From the NCBI GenBank assembly GCA_004298675.1, contig SCRI01000079.1, forward strand, positions 1 through 40,966: a stretch of 40,966 nucleotides of DNA, written 5' to 3'. The translations under genes were made by a program, and so were the position numbers. The DNA comes from a bacterium. Lineage in GTDB: Bacteria; Vulcanimicrobiota; Vulcanimicrobiia; Vulcanimicrobiales; SCRA01. Positions 17,858 to 24,977 of the stretch are shown piece by piece (position 1 is the stretch's first letter; every line of letters begins with the position of its first letter). The notes under the pieces were generated by a model. It was not told the DNA's origin and did not search any database. It worked only from the letters and a program-made list of their open reading frames with translations.

Positions 17858-18709
17858 TCACTCGCTCTGCGTCCCTGCCGCCGGCGCGGGGGCCGGCGCG
17901 CTGGGCGGATTCAGCACGAGGGGCTCGGAAAAATCAGCCTGATCCAGCGAAGGCTCGGCCGCGGGGGCCTCGGGTCTGCCGCCGCCGGGGCGTCCGCCCC
18001 TGCCACCACGCCGTCCGCGGTCGCCGCGGCGATCGCGGAACTGCACGCGCTCACCGCGCTGTCCGCCGTCGCGCTGCACGGCCTCCGGCAGTTGCTCGCC
18101 CGTATAGACCCAGACTTTGACGCCGATGCGGCCGAACGTGGTGAAGGCCTCGACGTTGGCGTAGTCGATGTTGGCGCGCAGCGTATGCAGCGGCACCTTA
18201 CCATCATGATTGCGCTCGGTGCGCGCGATCTCCGCGCCGCCCAAACGCCCCGAGATCTGCACCTTGATGCCGCGGGCGCCGGCCTTCATGGTCCGCATGA
18301 TGGCCTGCTTCATAGCGCGCCGGAAGGCGATCCGCTTCTCGAGCTGATCGACGATGTTCTGTCCGATCAGACGCGCGTCCAGCTCCGGGTGCTTGATCTC
18401 GACGACGTTGACCTGGATCGACTTCTTCGTCAGCTTCTCCAGGTTCCGGCGGTGCTCTTCGATGCCCGCGCCGCGTTTGCCGATGATGATACCCGGCTTG
18501 GCGGTGTTGATGATGACACGCGCCTGGTTGGCGCGCCGCTCGATCTCCACCCGGCTGATGCCGGCCACGCGCGAGAGACGCGTGAAGTACTTACGGACCT
18601 TGAGATCCTCGTGCAGCCAATCCTGGTAGTGCTTCTTCTCGAACCACCGGCTGTCCCAAGTGCGTGTGATACCAAGACGCAGGCCGAGCGGATGTATCTT
18701 CTGTCCCAT
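17858..18709 (-). CDS. rpsC: 30S ribosomal protein S3 with extended C-terminal tail
   Basis: S3 lies at the mRNA entry channel and contributes to helicase activity. The family core starts [13 protein letters not shown], includes the KH domain ([21 protein letters not shown]) and ends near [14 protein letters not shown] tail of roughly 65 residues follows, first Arg/Gly-rich, then Pro/Ala-rich, giving 283 residues against about 215-235 usually. I use the ATG at 18709; its GGGGAG ribosome binding site lies inside the repeat copy that also encodes the rplV tail. Confidence 0.96.
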   Translation of the reverse strand: MGQKIHPLGLRLGITRTWDSRWFEKKHYQDWLHEDLKVRKYFTRLSRVAGISRVEIERRANQARVIINTAKPGIIIGKRGAGIEEHRRNLEKLTKKSIQVNVVEIKHPELDARLIGQNIVDQLEKRIAFRRAMKQAIMRTMKAGARGIKVQISGRLGGAEIARTERNHDGKVPLHTLRANIDYANVEAFTTFGRIGVKVWVYTGEQLPEAVQRDGGQRGERVQFRDRRGDRGRRGGRGGRPGGGRPEAPAAEPSLDQADFSEPLVLNPPSAPAPAPAAGTQSE

Positions 18710-18710
18710 A

Positions 18711-19181
18711 TTATTTTTTCTCCCCACTCACTGCGCTGCGCTCCGCTCGCGGGGTCCCCTTCTTTGTCTGAGACCCCTTCGGGGAGGAAATCGCGCGAGT
18801 CGCGATTTCTTGATTGCTCTTGTTGGCAACGGTGACCGTTACGTGCGACATGCGCTTGCGCTTGAACGCGGCGCGCCCCTGGGCACGCGGGTCAAGCCGC
18901 TTCGTGGACTTGCCGCCCGGGCCGCCGTCGACCATGATGCGCTTGACGTAGAGATCCTCGGTGGCCATCTCGTGATTGTTCTCGGCATTGGCGACGGCGC
19001 TGCGCAACAGCTTCTCGATCACGGCGGCCGCGTAGACCGGCGTGAACTTCAGGACCGCCAAGGCGTCCTTGACGCTCTTGCCCCGAACCGCGTCGGCAAC
19101 CCGGCGCAACTTGCGCGGGCCCATGCGAGCGAATTTGAGGTGTGCGTGCGCTTCACTGCGCTCTTGCGTGCTGGCTGCCAT
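18711..19181 (-). CDS. rplV: 50S ribosomal protein L22 with a repeat-derived tail
   Basis: L22 lines the exit tunnel. The conserved part (about residues 11-120) includes the N-terminal [20 protein letters not shown], the tunnel hairpin region around [19 protein letters not shown] and HVTVTVAN, where the family normally ends. About 35 further residues ([10 protein letters not shown] onward) follow, encoded by palindromic and repeat sequence: 18788-18808 encodes residues 126-131 and the 38-bp repeat encodes about 141-153. The tail is basic and polar with no recognisable domain. Confidence 0.95.
   Translation of the reverse strand: MAASTQERSEAHAHLKFARMGPRKLRRVADAVRGKSVKDALAVLKFTPVYAAAVIEKLLRSAVANAENNHEMATEDLYVKRIMVDGGPGGKSTKRLDPRAQGRAAFKRKRMSHVTVTVANKSNQEIATRAISSPKGSQTKKGTPRAERSAVSGEKK
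18723..18760. repeat. 38-bp dispersed repeat, copy 1, inside the rplV 3' end
   Basis: This matches 29011-29048 at 33 of 38 positions without gaps, including the run GCTGCGCTCC and CTCGCGGGG. Here it lies within coding sequence, supplying about 13 residues of the rplV tail and the ribosome binding site of rpsC. Neighbouring small hairpins are at 18774-18784 and 18788-18808. It looks like a member of an intergenic repeat family that has invaded a gene end. Confidence 0.6.
18788..18808. repeat. perfect 8-bp inverted repeat in the rplV tail
   Basis: AAATCGCG and CGCGATTT flank a 5-nt loop. The sequence is translated as residues 126-131 of L22, beyond the conserved end of the family. Together with the adjacent CCCC/GGGG hairpin and the 38-bp repeat it forms the whole non-conserved tail, suggesting the tail arose from inserted palindromic DNA. 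Confidence 0.5.
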
Positions 19182-19182
19182 C

Positions 19183-19455
19183 TTACTTCACCGAGCTCTT
19201 GTCGCCGTGGCCACGGTAGTTGCGCGTCGGGGCGAACTCGCCGAGCTTGTGCCCGACCATGTTCTCCGTGACGTACACCGGAACGTGAGCCTTGCCGTTA
19301 TGGACGCCGATCGTATGCCCCACCATCTGAGGCACGACCGTGGAGGCACGGCTCCAGGTCCGCAGCACACGCTTTTCGCGCGCCGCGTTCATGCGCTCGA
19401 TCTTCTGGAGCAGGTGGTCCGCTACGAACGGGCCCTTCTTCAAACTGCGCGACAT
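19183..19455 (-). CDS. rpsS: 30S ribosomal protein S19
   Basis: The 90-residue S19 begins [20 protein letters not shown] and has the signature [20 protein letters not shown] and [13 protein letters not shown]19 forms a head complex with S13. It ends 1 nt before the rplV start codon and follows rplB by 2 nt. Confidence 0.97.
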   Translation of the reverse strand: MSRSLKKGPFVADHLLQKIERMNAAREKRVLRTWSRASTVVPQMVGHTIGVHNGKAHVPVYVTENMVGHKLGEFAPTRNYRGHGDKSSVK

Positions 19456-19457
19456 GG

Positions 19458-20279
19458 TTACTTGCGCTTCCTCACGATCATCTTGGCGGTGCGCTTGTTG
19501 CGGCGCGTCTTCTTACCCATGGTCATCTGACCCCACGGCGTGGTCGGCGGGCGCCCCGACGTCGAGCGGGCCTCGCCGCCGCCGTGCGGGTGATCGACCG
19601 GGTTCATGGCGATACCGCGCACCGCGGGACGCTTACCCAGGTGCCGTTGGCGGCCGGCCTTGCCGACCACGACGTTCTCGTGCTCGACGTTGCCGATCTG
19701 GCCGATCGTGGCACGGCAGCTCACGTGGATCAGGCGCACCTCGCCGGAGGGCATGCGCACCTGCGCGTAGTCGCCTTCCTTTGCCATCAGCTGCGCGGCG
19801 CCGCCGGCGGAGCGGACGAGCTTGGCACCCTGTCCCGGCCGCAGCTCCACGTTGTGGACCACGGTACCCAGCGGGATGAACTTCAGCGGCAACGCATTGC
19901 CGGTCTTGATGTCGGCCTTCTCGCCGGACTCGACCCGATCGCCGACCTTCAGCCCTAACGGTGCGATGATGTAGCGCTTCTCGCCATCCAAGTAGTGCAG
20001 GAGCGCGATGCGGGCGGAGCGGTTGGGATCGTATTCAATCGCCGCCACCTTCGCGGGCACGCCGTCCTTGGTGCGCTTGAAGTCGATGATGCGGTACATG
20101 GGGCGGCGCCCACCGCCCTTGTGGCGCACGGTGATGTGGCCGCTATGGTTGCGTCCGGCATGCTTCTTGTTGGGCTCGATCAGCCGTTCCTCGGGCGCCT
20201 TTTTGGTCAGCTCCGAGAAATCGGCGACGGTCATGAACCGCTTGCCGGCCGAGGTTGGCTTGAATGACTTGACGGGCAC
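19458..20279 (-). CDS. rplB: 50S ribosomal protein L2
   Basis: The 273-residue L2 is needed for subunit association and sits near the peptidyl transferase centre. The conserved [16 protein letters not shown] loop is present, as is the N-terminal [20 protein letters not shown]. The start is GTG ([14 protein letters not shown] follows), with an AGAGAGTAGAGAAG purine-rich region upstream. A 68-nt gap precedes it. Confidence 0.97.
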   Translation of the reverse strand: MPVKSFKPTSAGKRFMTVADFSELTKKAPEERLIEPNKKHAGRNHSGHITVRHKGGGRRPMYRIIDFKRTKDGVPAKVAAIEYDPNRSARIALLHYLDGEKRYIIAPLGLKVGDRVESGEKADIKTGNALPLKFIPLGTVVHNVELRPGQGAKLVRSAGGAAQLMAKEGDYAQVRMPSGEVRLIHVSCRATIGQIGNVEHENVVVGKAGRQRHLGKRPAVRGIAMNPVDHPHGGGEARSTSGRPPTTPWGQMTMGKKTRRNKRTAKMIVRKRK

Positions 20280-20347
20280 TTCTTCTCTACTCTCTCACTG
20301 GCTTTGCGGGGCGCGGGAACGTCCCATACGTGCGAGCCGTGCGGGCT

Positions 20348-20659
20348 CTACTGCTCGAAGTAGTTGACCCCTCCGAGCTCGATCTTTTGGCCGTCCTTGA
20401 CGGTCACGATGGCCTTCTTCCAGTCGCTCTGTCTGCCGACGGTCGGACGGGCGCGGCGGCGGGCGAACGACCTGGTCTTGCCCTTCACGTTGACCGTGTT
20501 GACCTTCGTGACGTTGACTTTGAAGATTTCCTCGACGGCATGGCGGATCTGCGTCTTCGTGGCCGCGGGATCGACCCGGAAGGTGTACTGCTGCGTCATC
20601 GTCTTGCTCATCGATTTCTCGGTGATCAACGGAGCGATGATGACATCACGAGCTTCCAT
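20348..20659 (-). CDS. rplW: 50S ribosomal protein L23
   Basis: The 103-residue L23 forms the main docking site for trigger factor and SRP at the tunnel exit. It has DVIIAPLITEKSM, YTFRVDPAATKTQIRHAVEE and the KVNTVNVKGKTRSFARRR loop. The start overlaps the rplD stop (TAATG). Confidence 0.97.
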   Translation of the reverse strand: MEARDVIIAPLITEKSMSKTMTQQYTFRVDPAATKTQIRHAVEEIFKVNVTKVNTVNVKGKTRSFARRRARPTVGRQSDWKKAIVTVKDGQKIELGGVNYFEQ

Positions 20660-21306
20660 TACGCGCAGACCTCCTGGAGCTGCTGGTAGGCCGCGGAGGT
20701 GAGGACGATACGCTCGTGTGCGACGATCGCCTCGATCTCCAGATCGCTGACGGGGAGGATGCCGACGCGCGCCAAGTTGGCGCCGCCGCGCAGCAGGTTC
20801 TGCCCCACGCTGTCGGCTTCGTTCACGTGGTAGACGAAGAGGGTCTTGGGGCCGGTCTTGGCCGCCTTGGGCGAGCCGAAGAACGCGGTGGCGAACTCCT
20901 TGGTGCGCACCACGCCGAATTCCGGGGCGTCGAGTACCAGCACGGCTTCATGTGCGAAACGATCCGCCAGCGCCGCGCGCAATGCCGCCTTGCGCTCTTT
21001 CTTGTTCAGGGACTCCGCGAACGAGCGCGGCTTGGGGCCGAAGACGACGCCGCCGTGACGCCACTGCGGGGAGCGCGTAGAACCCTGGCGAGCGCGCCCG
21101 GTACCCTTCTGGCGCCAAGGCTTCTTGCCGCCGCCGGAGACTTCGTCGCGACGCTTGGTGGAGGCGGTGCCGGCACGGCGATTGGCCTGCTCGCGGTGAA
21201 CGGCGCGAAAAATCAGCGCCGTCTTCGACTCCTCGGAGGGGGCGAAGACCGCCGGGGTCGGCTCCGTTCGCAGACTCTTTCCGCTCGCATCGATGAGCTG
21301 TGGCAT
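20659..21306 (-). CDS. rplD: 50S ribosomal protein L4
   Basis: The 215-residue L4 has the tunnel loop region [20 protein letters not shown] followed by [20 protein letters not shown], and a normal globular domain. In enterics L4 also represses the S10 operon through its leader; here a structured leader of unknown function precedes rplC (21941-22082). It starts 4 nt after rplC. Confidence 0.97.
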   Translation of the reverse strand: MPQLIDASGKSLRTEPTPAVFAPSEESKTALIFRAVHREQANRRAGTASTKRRDEVSGGGKKPWRQKGTGRARQGSTRSPQWRHGGVVFGPKPRSFAESLNKKERKAALRAALADRFAHEAVLVLDAPEFGVVRTKEFATAFFGSPKAAKTGPKTLFVYHVNEADSVGQNLLRGGANLARVGILPVSDLEIEAIVAHERIVLTSAAYQQLQEVCA

Positions 21307-21310
21307 CTTC

Positions 21311-21940
21311 TTAGGACCCCTTCACCTTGACCGACTGCTGGATGACGACCAGCGCGTTCTTCGCGCCGGGAACCGGGCCGCGCAGCAGCAGCAAGTTGCG
21401 CTCGGCGTCGGCACGGACGACCTCGAGATTCTGATGGGTCACGCGGTCGACGCCGTAGTGACCGGGACGGCGGCTGCCCTTGGTGGTGCGGCCGGCGTTG
21501 GTATCGCCGTTCGAGGCCGGCTGACGATGGATCATCGAACCGTGGCTCGCTCCGCCGCCGCTGAAGTTATGGCGCTTGATGCCGCCGGCGAAGCCATGAC
21601 CTTTCGAAACGCCTACGACGTCGACACGATCGCCGGCGACAAAGTCGGAAACGGTGATCGTCTGCCCGGCCTCCACGCCGTCGATGCCCTTGCGGAACTC
21701 GCGCAGGAAGCGCTTCGGGGCCGCGCCGGTCTTCTTGAAATGACCGAGCATCGGCTTGGTCGCGCGCTTCGCGTTCGCGTCGCCGAAGGCAAGCTGCACC
21801 GCTTCATAACCATCGGAGTCAGCGGTCTTGCGCTGCGTCACCACGCAGGGCCCCGCCTCCACGACGGTCACCGGTACGAACCGTCCGTCGTCCAGGAAGA
21901 CGCTCGTCATCCCGACCTTGCGGCCGATGATGTTCTTCAC
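21311..21940 (-). CDS. rplC: 50S ribosomal protein L3
   Basis: The 209-residue L3 begins KNIIGRKVGMTSVFLDDGR after a GTG start and has the central extension GKGHGFAGGIKRHNFSGG with GASHGSMIHRQPASNG, which reaches toward the peptidyl transferase centre. AAAGGA lies 9 nt upstream. It is the first gene after its own promoter and hairpin-rich leader, and is separated from rpsJ by three non-ribosomal genes. Confidence 0.97.
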   Translation of the reverse strand: MKNIIGRKVGMTSVFLDDGRFVPVTVVEAGPCVVTQRKTADSDGYEAVQLAFGDANAKRATKPMLGHFKKTGAAPKRFLREFRKGIDGVEAGQTITVSDFVAGDRVDVVGVSKGHGFAGGIKRHNFSGGGASHGSMIHRQPASNGDTNAGRTTKGSRRPGHYGVDRVTHQNLEVVRADAERNLLLLRGPVPGAKNALVVIQQSVKVKGS

Positions 21941-22081
21941 GTGTTGTCCGTCCTTTCGCGCTTCTCACCCGCCGGCTCATGTCCACGGAGCCTAGCGTTT
22001 GAGGCTACGTTCGTCCCCGCGCTCGTGCGTGGGGATCAAGTATGCGGCACAGAAAGCCGCAGCCGTGGCCCGGAGCCACGA
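21941..22081 (-). promoter_or_regulatory. hairpin-rich leader of rplC
   Basis: Downstream of the promoter at 22089-22117, about 140 nt precede rplC. Reading with the transcript, the leader can form CGTGGC/GCCACG with a 5-nt loop, TGCGGC/GCCGCA with a 7-nt loop, a CCCC...GGGG stem with one internal mismatch, and AGCCT/AGGCT with an 8-nt loop. No ORF or U-tract is seen. By position it could be a ribosomal-protein-responsive leader (L4 binds the S10 leader in E. coli), but no sequence match to that target was recognised. Confidence 0.4.
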
Positions 22082-22088
22082 CCGGTCA

Positions 22089-22117
22089 ATCTTACTAGCC
22101 TAGCGCGGCGCTGTCAA
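22089..22117 (-). promoter_or_regulatory. promoter upstream of rplC
   Basis: On the minus strand, a consensus TTGACA (22112-22117) and TAAGAT (22089-22094) are 17 bp apart, with a start expected near 22082. It begins 21 bp beyond the stop of the DsbA-like gene, so the main S10/spc/alpha block would be transcribed independently of the genes inserted after rpsJ. Confidence 0.6.
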
Positions 22118-22138
22118 TAGACGCTGCGCGCTCGCGCA

Positions 22139-22756
22139 TCAATGCCCGTGCAGTTGCTCCAGCACCGCGACGAGCTGCTCGGGCTCTTGCATCCCGGCGA
22201 CGGCGCGCCCCCCCGGCCAGCCGAACGCCGGCACGCCGGTGACGCCGGCGTCGATACCCGCTTGAAACGCCGCGTCCACGGCCTCGCGGTAGCGCCGCTC
22301 GCGCCACGCTTCCTCGACGTCGCCCGGCGCGATGCCAAACGGCGCGGCCAACTCCGCCACGACGGCCGGATCGCTGATGTCGCGCCCCTCGGCGAAATAG
22401 GCTCGCGAGGCGGCGTGGTGAAAGCGCCCCGCGGCGGCGTCTCCGCCGCGTTCGCGCACCAGCTCACCGGTCTCCAGCGCCAGCCGCGAGTTGAGGTTGC
22501 GCTGCGGCGGATCCATCGGCAGCCCCACCATCCCGGCGAAACGCAGCAGGCGCGCGCGAATCTCCGGCCATTCGCGGGGCGAGAAGGGCTTGGGTGCGCC
22601 GCCGGGCGGCGTCTCCGGATGCAGCTCGAACGGCAGCCAGCGCAGGCGCGCCCCCAGGCGCCGCGCCGCCTCTTCGGCCCAGACCGAGCCGAGATAGCAG
22701 TAGGGTCAGATGACGTCGCTCCAGACGTCGATCACCAGCGGTGGCGAGCTCTCCAT
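22139..22756 (-). CDS. DsbA/FrnE-family thiol-disulfide oxidoreductase, candidate selenoprotein (UPYC active site)
   Basis: The gene starts at an ATG 4 nt after the LarA-like gene, with a strong GGAGGAGGT site overlapping that gene's stop. Codons 1-16 encode a family-like first strand (VIDVWSDVI). Codon 17 (22706-22708) is TGA, exactly where DsbA/FrnE proteins carry the first cysteine of C-P-W/Y-C; PYCYLGSVWAEE follows directly (Cys20), then PFELHPETPPGG and a complete helical and C-terminal domain (VTGVPAFGWPGG, with the cis-Pro loop). Read through, the protein is 205 residues, normal for the family, with no other internal stop. A bacterial-SECIS-like hairpin lies just downstream. Predicted to be cytosolic, as no signal peptide is seen. 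Alternatives are a nonsense mutation or sequencing error. Confidence 0.75.
22671..22694 (-). promoter_or_regulatory. candidate bacterial SECIS element downstream of the in-frame TGA
   Basis: The hairpin stem runs UCUCGGCUC against GGGCCGA-(A)-GA, nine pairs with one bulged A, closed by the loop GGUCU (22681-22685). The loop begins 20 nt after the UGA, inside the window known for bacterial SECIS elements, and its first two bases are G. An alternative pairing bulges a U just below the apex, as in E. coli fdhF, whose loop (as I recall it) is also GGUCU at 18 nt after UGA. The match was judged by eye, without folding software. Confidence 0.65.
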
Positions 22757-22760
22757 TGCG

Positions 22761-23990
22761 CTACCTCCTCCATACCGTCAACAGCGCGCCGCCGCCATCG
22801 TATGCAAGGGGACTGGGTTGCGTCACGATTTCCAGACGCGGATCCGCCGCCACCGCCGGCAGCAAGGCGGGGCTCACGTGGAGGTATTCCAGGTCCGCGG
22901 TGTTGCGAATGTGGGCGATGCGTGCGGCGCCGGCGTCGAAGGGCTTACACGCTAGGGCGACGGCCTCACGTGCCGTGGGCAGCGTCAACGGGATCTTGGC
23001 GCCCGCGAGAAAACCGCTGGTCATCGCGTTCATGGCGGTCGCGCCTTCGTCGATCTTGGCGCGCAGCGTCCGCGAGATCACATCGGCCATGCCCACGCCC
23101 ACGGCGTTGCCGTGCGAGGCCGCGGTGAGATCAAGCGCGACGATGCGCTCGATGCGCCGGTCCACCGCGCCCCCGATACGCCGCCACATTCCGATGACGT
23201 TGGGATCCATGCCGGCACCGGAGATGTTCTTTCCGATCTCGTCGATGATCAGCACGTCGAGCGGATCGAAGGGAATGCCGGGCATGGCCGCGCGTGCGCG
23301 GGCCAAGAGCCTGCGATCGGCCTCCTCGAACTCCTCCGGCACCACGCCTTCGACCAGCGCCAGACGGTCGCGAGCGTTCTCCACCAGCGCGACGCCGAAA
23401 GCGATGGGCGCCCGCGTCAACACCCGCCGCGCCGCCGCCACCAAGTGCTCTTGCAGCCCTTTGGCGTGCAGCGCGTCGGCGCCGTGGCGTTTTCCCAAGC
23501 CGATGGCGCACATCTTCAGCAGACCACTGCCCAAGTCGCCGGTGAGGATGGAGTGGGGCTTGACGCGCCCGACCACGATGATCCCGTCCGACTCGAAGGC
23601 CTGGCGATCGCAGAAGACCTCGACGCCGCCCGTCGTAGCGCCCAACGCCACCACTTCCATCGAAGAGCGGATCTCGCAGCCGATTGCCTCTTCCGTGATA
23701 CCGTAGCCGCGCAGCACCTCGCGCTGCCCCTGATCCGTGGCGCCGCCGTGCGAGCCCATCGCGGCGGTGAGAAAAGGCTTGGCACCCAACGCCTTGACGG
23801 CGCCAACGACCGCGCGCAGCACGGGCACGATGGCGTCGATGCCGCGGCTGCCGGCGGTGATGGCGATCGACGCGCCAGGCGCGATACGTCTAGTGGCTCC
23901 GACGCTGGCAAAGGCAGCCTCGACCGCGGCAGCGGGATCGGCCACGGCCGTGACGTCGAAACGCTGGCGGATCAGCGCCCAGTCAGACAC
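22761..23990 (-). CDS. LarA-like (nickel-pincer lactate racemase family, DUF2088) protein
   Basis: The 409-residue protein resembles the LarA N-terminal family: [15 protein letters not shown] (His81) and VGRVKPHS (His146) are spaced like the two N-terminal nickel/cofactor histidines of lactate racemase, with Lys159 and His169 as further candidates. The true substrate is unknown, as most relatives are uncharacterised and not proven lactate racemases. No larB, larC or larE, needed to make the nickel-pincer cofactor, is in the window. The GTG start has no clear ribosome binding site. It lies 24 nt after the SRPBCC gene and 4 nt before the DsbA-like gene. Confidence 0.75.
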   Translation of the reverse strand: MSDWALIRQRFDVTAVADPAAAVEAAFASVGATRRIAPGASIAITAGSRGIDAIVPVLRAVVGAVKALGAKPFLTAAMGSHGGATDQGQREVLRGYGITEEAIGCEIRSSMEVVALGATTGGVEVFCDRQAFESDGIIVVGRVKPHSILTGDLGSGLLKMCAIGLGKRHGADALHAKGLQEHLVAAARRVLTRAPIAFGVALVENARDRLALVEGVVPEEFEEADRRLLARARAAMPGIPFDPLDVLIIDEIGKNISGAGMDPNVIGMWRRIGGAVDRRIERIVALDLTAASHGNAVGVGMADVISRTLRAKIDEGATAMNAMTSGFLAGAKIPLTLPTAREAVALACKPFDAGAARIAHIRNTADLEYLHVSPALLPAVAADPRLEIVTQPSPLAYDGGGALLTVWRR

Positions 23991-24014
23991 GGGCGGCGCG
24001 ACGGCGGCACGCGC

Positions 24015-24449
24015 TCACGATTTGCGCGCCGCGACCTTTGCGAGCTTGTCGAGCAGCCCTGCGATGGAGCGATCGTGAGCGTCCTCGGCGCGCCGCCAGA
24101 GCATCTCCGCCTCGGTTGTCTCCAGCTCCGCCTCCAAGCGATGCTCCACCAGCGTCTTCTTCTCGCCGAGCTCCGTGAGGTAGAAGCCGTGCCTACCGCG
24201 GATGCCCTCGGTAAGCACGCTCCAGACCAACGCGCTGGGCGGCTCCAAGCGCTCGAGCCGCGCATGAAACGGCCCGTGCCACTCTTCGCTCTTGCCCTCT
24301 TCGAGTGGGCCGGCGGTGCGTTGAAAGGGCTGCGCCCGGAACGGCCAGATCTTGTCGGCCGAGGTGCCGAGATCGGCGATCAGCTCGAAGGCGCGGCGTG
24401 GCGTCGACTTGATTTCCTTGGAATGCACGACACGCAGCGGCTTACTCAT
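24015..24449 (-). CDS. SRPBCC (START/Bet v 1 fold) family protein
   Basis: The 144-residue protein fits the polyketide cyclase/START-like pattern: an opening strand [21 protein letters not shown], then strands ending in tryptophan-rich turns ([18 protein letters not shown]), and a long C-terminal helix ([26 protein letters not shown]) that would cover the hydrophobic cavity. The ligand is unknown. The ATG at 24449 is preferred over a GTG at 24467. It follows a strong hairpin after rpsJ and heads the three-gene non-ribosomal group with the LarA-like and DsbA-like genes. Confidence 0.75.
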   Translation of the reverse strand: MSKPLRVVHSKEIKSTPRRAFELIADLGTSADKIWPFRAQPFQRTAGPLEEGKSEEWHGPFHARLERLEPPSALVWSVLTEGIRGRHGFYLTELGEKKTLVEHRLEAELETTEAEMLWRRAEDAHDRSIAGLLDKLAKVAARKS

Positions 24450-24471
24450 ACGGCGATCTTCGCGCACGCAA

Positions 24472-24497
24472 GAGGCACGGCCTTGCGGCCGTGCCTC
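24472..24497 (-). terminator. GC hairpin after rpsJ
   Basis: GAGGCACGGCC and GGCCGTGCCTC form a perfect 11-bp stem with a GCAA tetraloop, 26 nt after the rpsJ stop. Only a short CTCTTGCG follows, not a U-tract, so termination may be partial or the stem may protect the 3' end. It marks the boundary between rpsJ and the inserted SRPBCC gene. Confidence 0.5.
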
Positions 24498-24523
24498 CGA
24501 AATCGTCGCTACGAGCGGTACTC

Positions 24524-24832
24524 TTACGCTTTGAGCTCGATGTCCACGCCCGCCGGAAGATCGAGGTGCATCAGCGCATCCATCGTCTTGGGCGAAGCCT
24601 GCAAGATGTCCACGAGCCGCTTGTGCGTGCGCATCTCGAAGTGCTCGCGGCTCTTCTTGTCGACGTGCGGCGAGCGCAGGACGCAGACGCGATTGATCTC
24701 GGTGGGAAGCGGAACGGGCCCGCTCACAAATGCACCGGTACCGCGCGCGGTCTCGACGATCCGGGCGGCGCTCTGGTCGAGCACTTTGTGATCGTATGCC
24801 TTCAGGCGAATGCGAATCTTCTGCTTGGACAT
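24524..24832 (-). CDS. rpsJ: 30S ribosomal protein S10
   Basis: The 102-residue S10, also a NusB partner (NusE) in antitermination, begins [19 protein letters not shown] and has the signature around [36 protein letters not shown] in part. It normally heads the S10 operon directly before rplC. Here it is followed by a hairpin and three unrelated genes, and lies 145 nt after tuf. Confidence 0.97.
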   Translation of the reverse strand: MSKQKIRIRLKAYDHKVLDQSAARIVETARGTGAFVSGPVPLPTEINRVCVLRSPHVDKKSREHFEMRTHKRLVDILQASPKTMDALMHLDLPAGVDIELKA

Positions 24833-24922
24833 GTCTCTCGTTCCCTATCCTGCCGCTGTGTGTGGATCGTCGATTGTCAAAGGACTGGACACAACGCCTA
24901 GCGGCGCCGCGTCAACCGCTGG

Positions 24923-24951
24923 ATCGTACCACACGGAGACGGGGAGGGCAA
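24923..24951 (-). promoter_or_regulatory. possible promoter upstream of rpsJ
   Basis: TTGCCC (24946-24951) and TACGAT (24923-24928) are 17 bp apart on the minus strand. The -35 box overlaps the second arm of the hairpin following tuf. The match is moderate; readthrough from tuf could also supply rpsJ. Confidence 0.3.
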
Positions 24952-24962
24952 GCCCTCCCCGT
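24939..24962 (-). terminator. GC hairpin after tuf
   Basis: ACGGGGAGGG and CCCTCCCCGT form a perfect 10-bp stem with a 4-nt loop, 15 nt after the tuf stop. It is followed by CTCCGTG rather than a U-tract. It is similar in design to the hairpins after rpsL, rpsG and rpsJ, so it is probably a terminator or 3'-end stabiliser of the str operon. Confidence 0.5.
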
Positions 24963-24977
24963 TCCGGGGCCGGAATC

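Noticed and set aside
22139-22531. A separate 130-codon gene starting at the ATG at 22531
   Set aside because: It would be only the C-terminal part of a DsbA-family protein. Family-like sequence and a strong ribosome binding site continue upstream in the same frame to 22756, across a single TGA at the catalytic cysteine.
23112-24791. A 559-codon plus-strand open frame
   Set aside because: It is antisense to the LarA-like, SRPBCC and rpsJ genes, shows no recognisable family, and reflects the lack of stop codons in GC-rich complementary strands.
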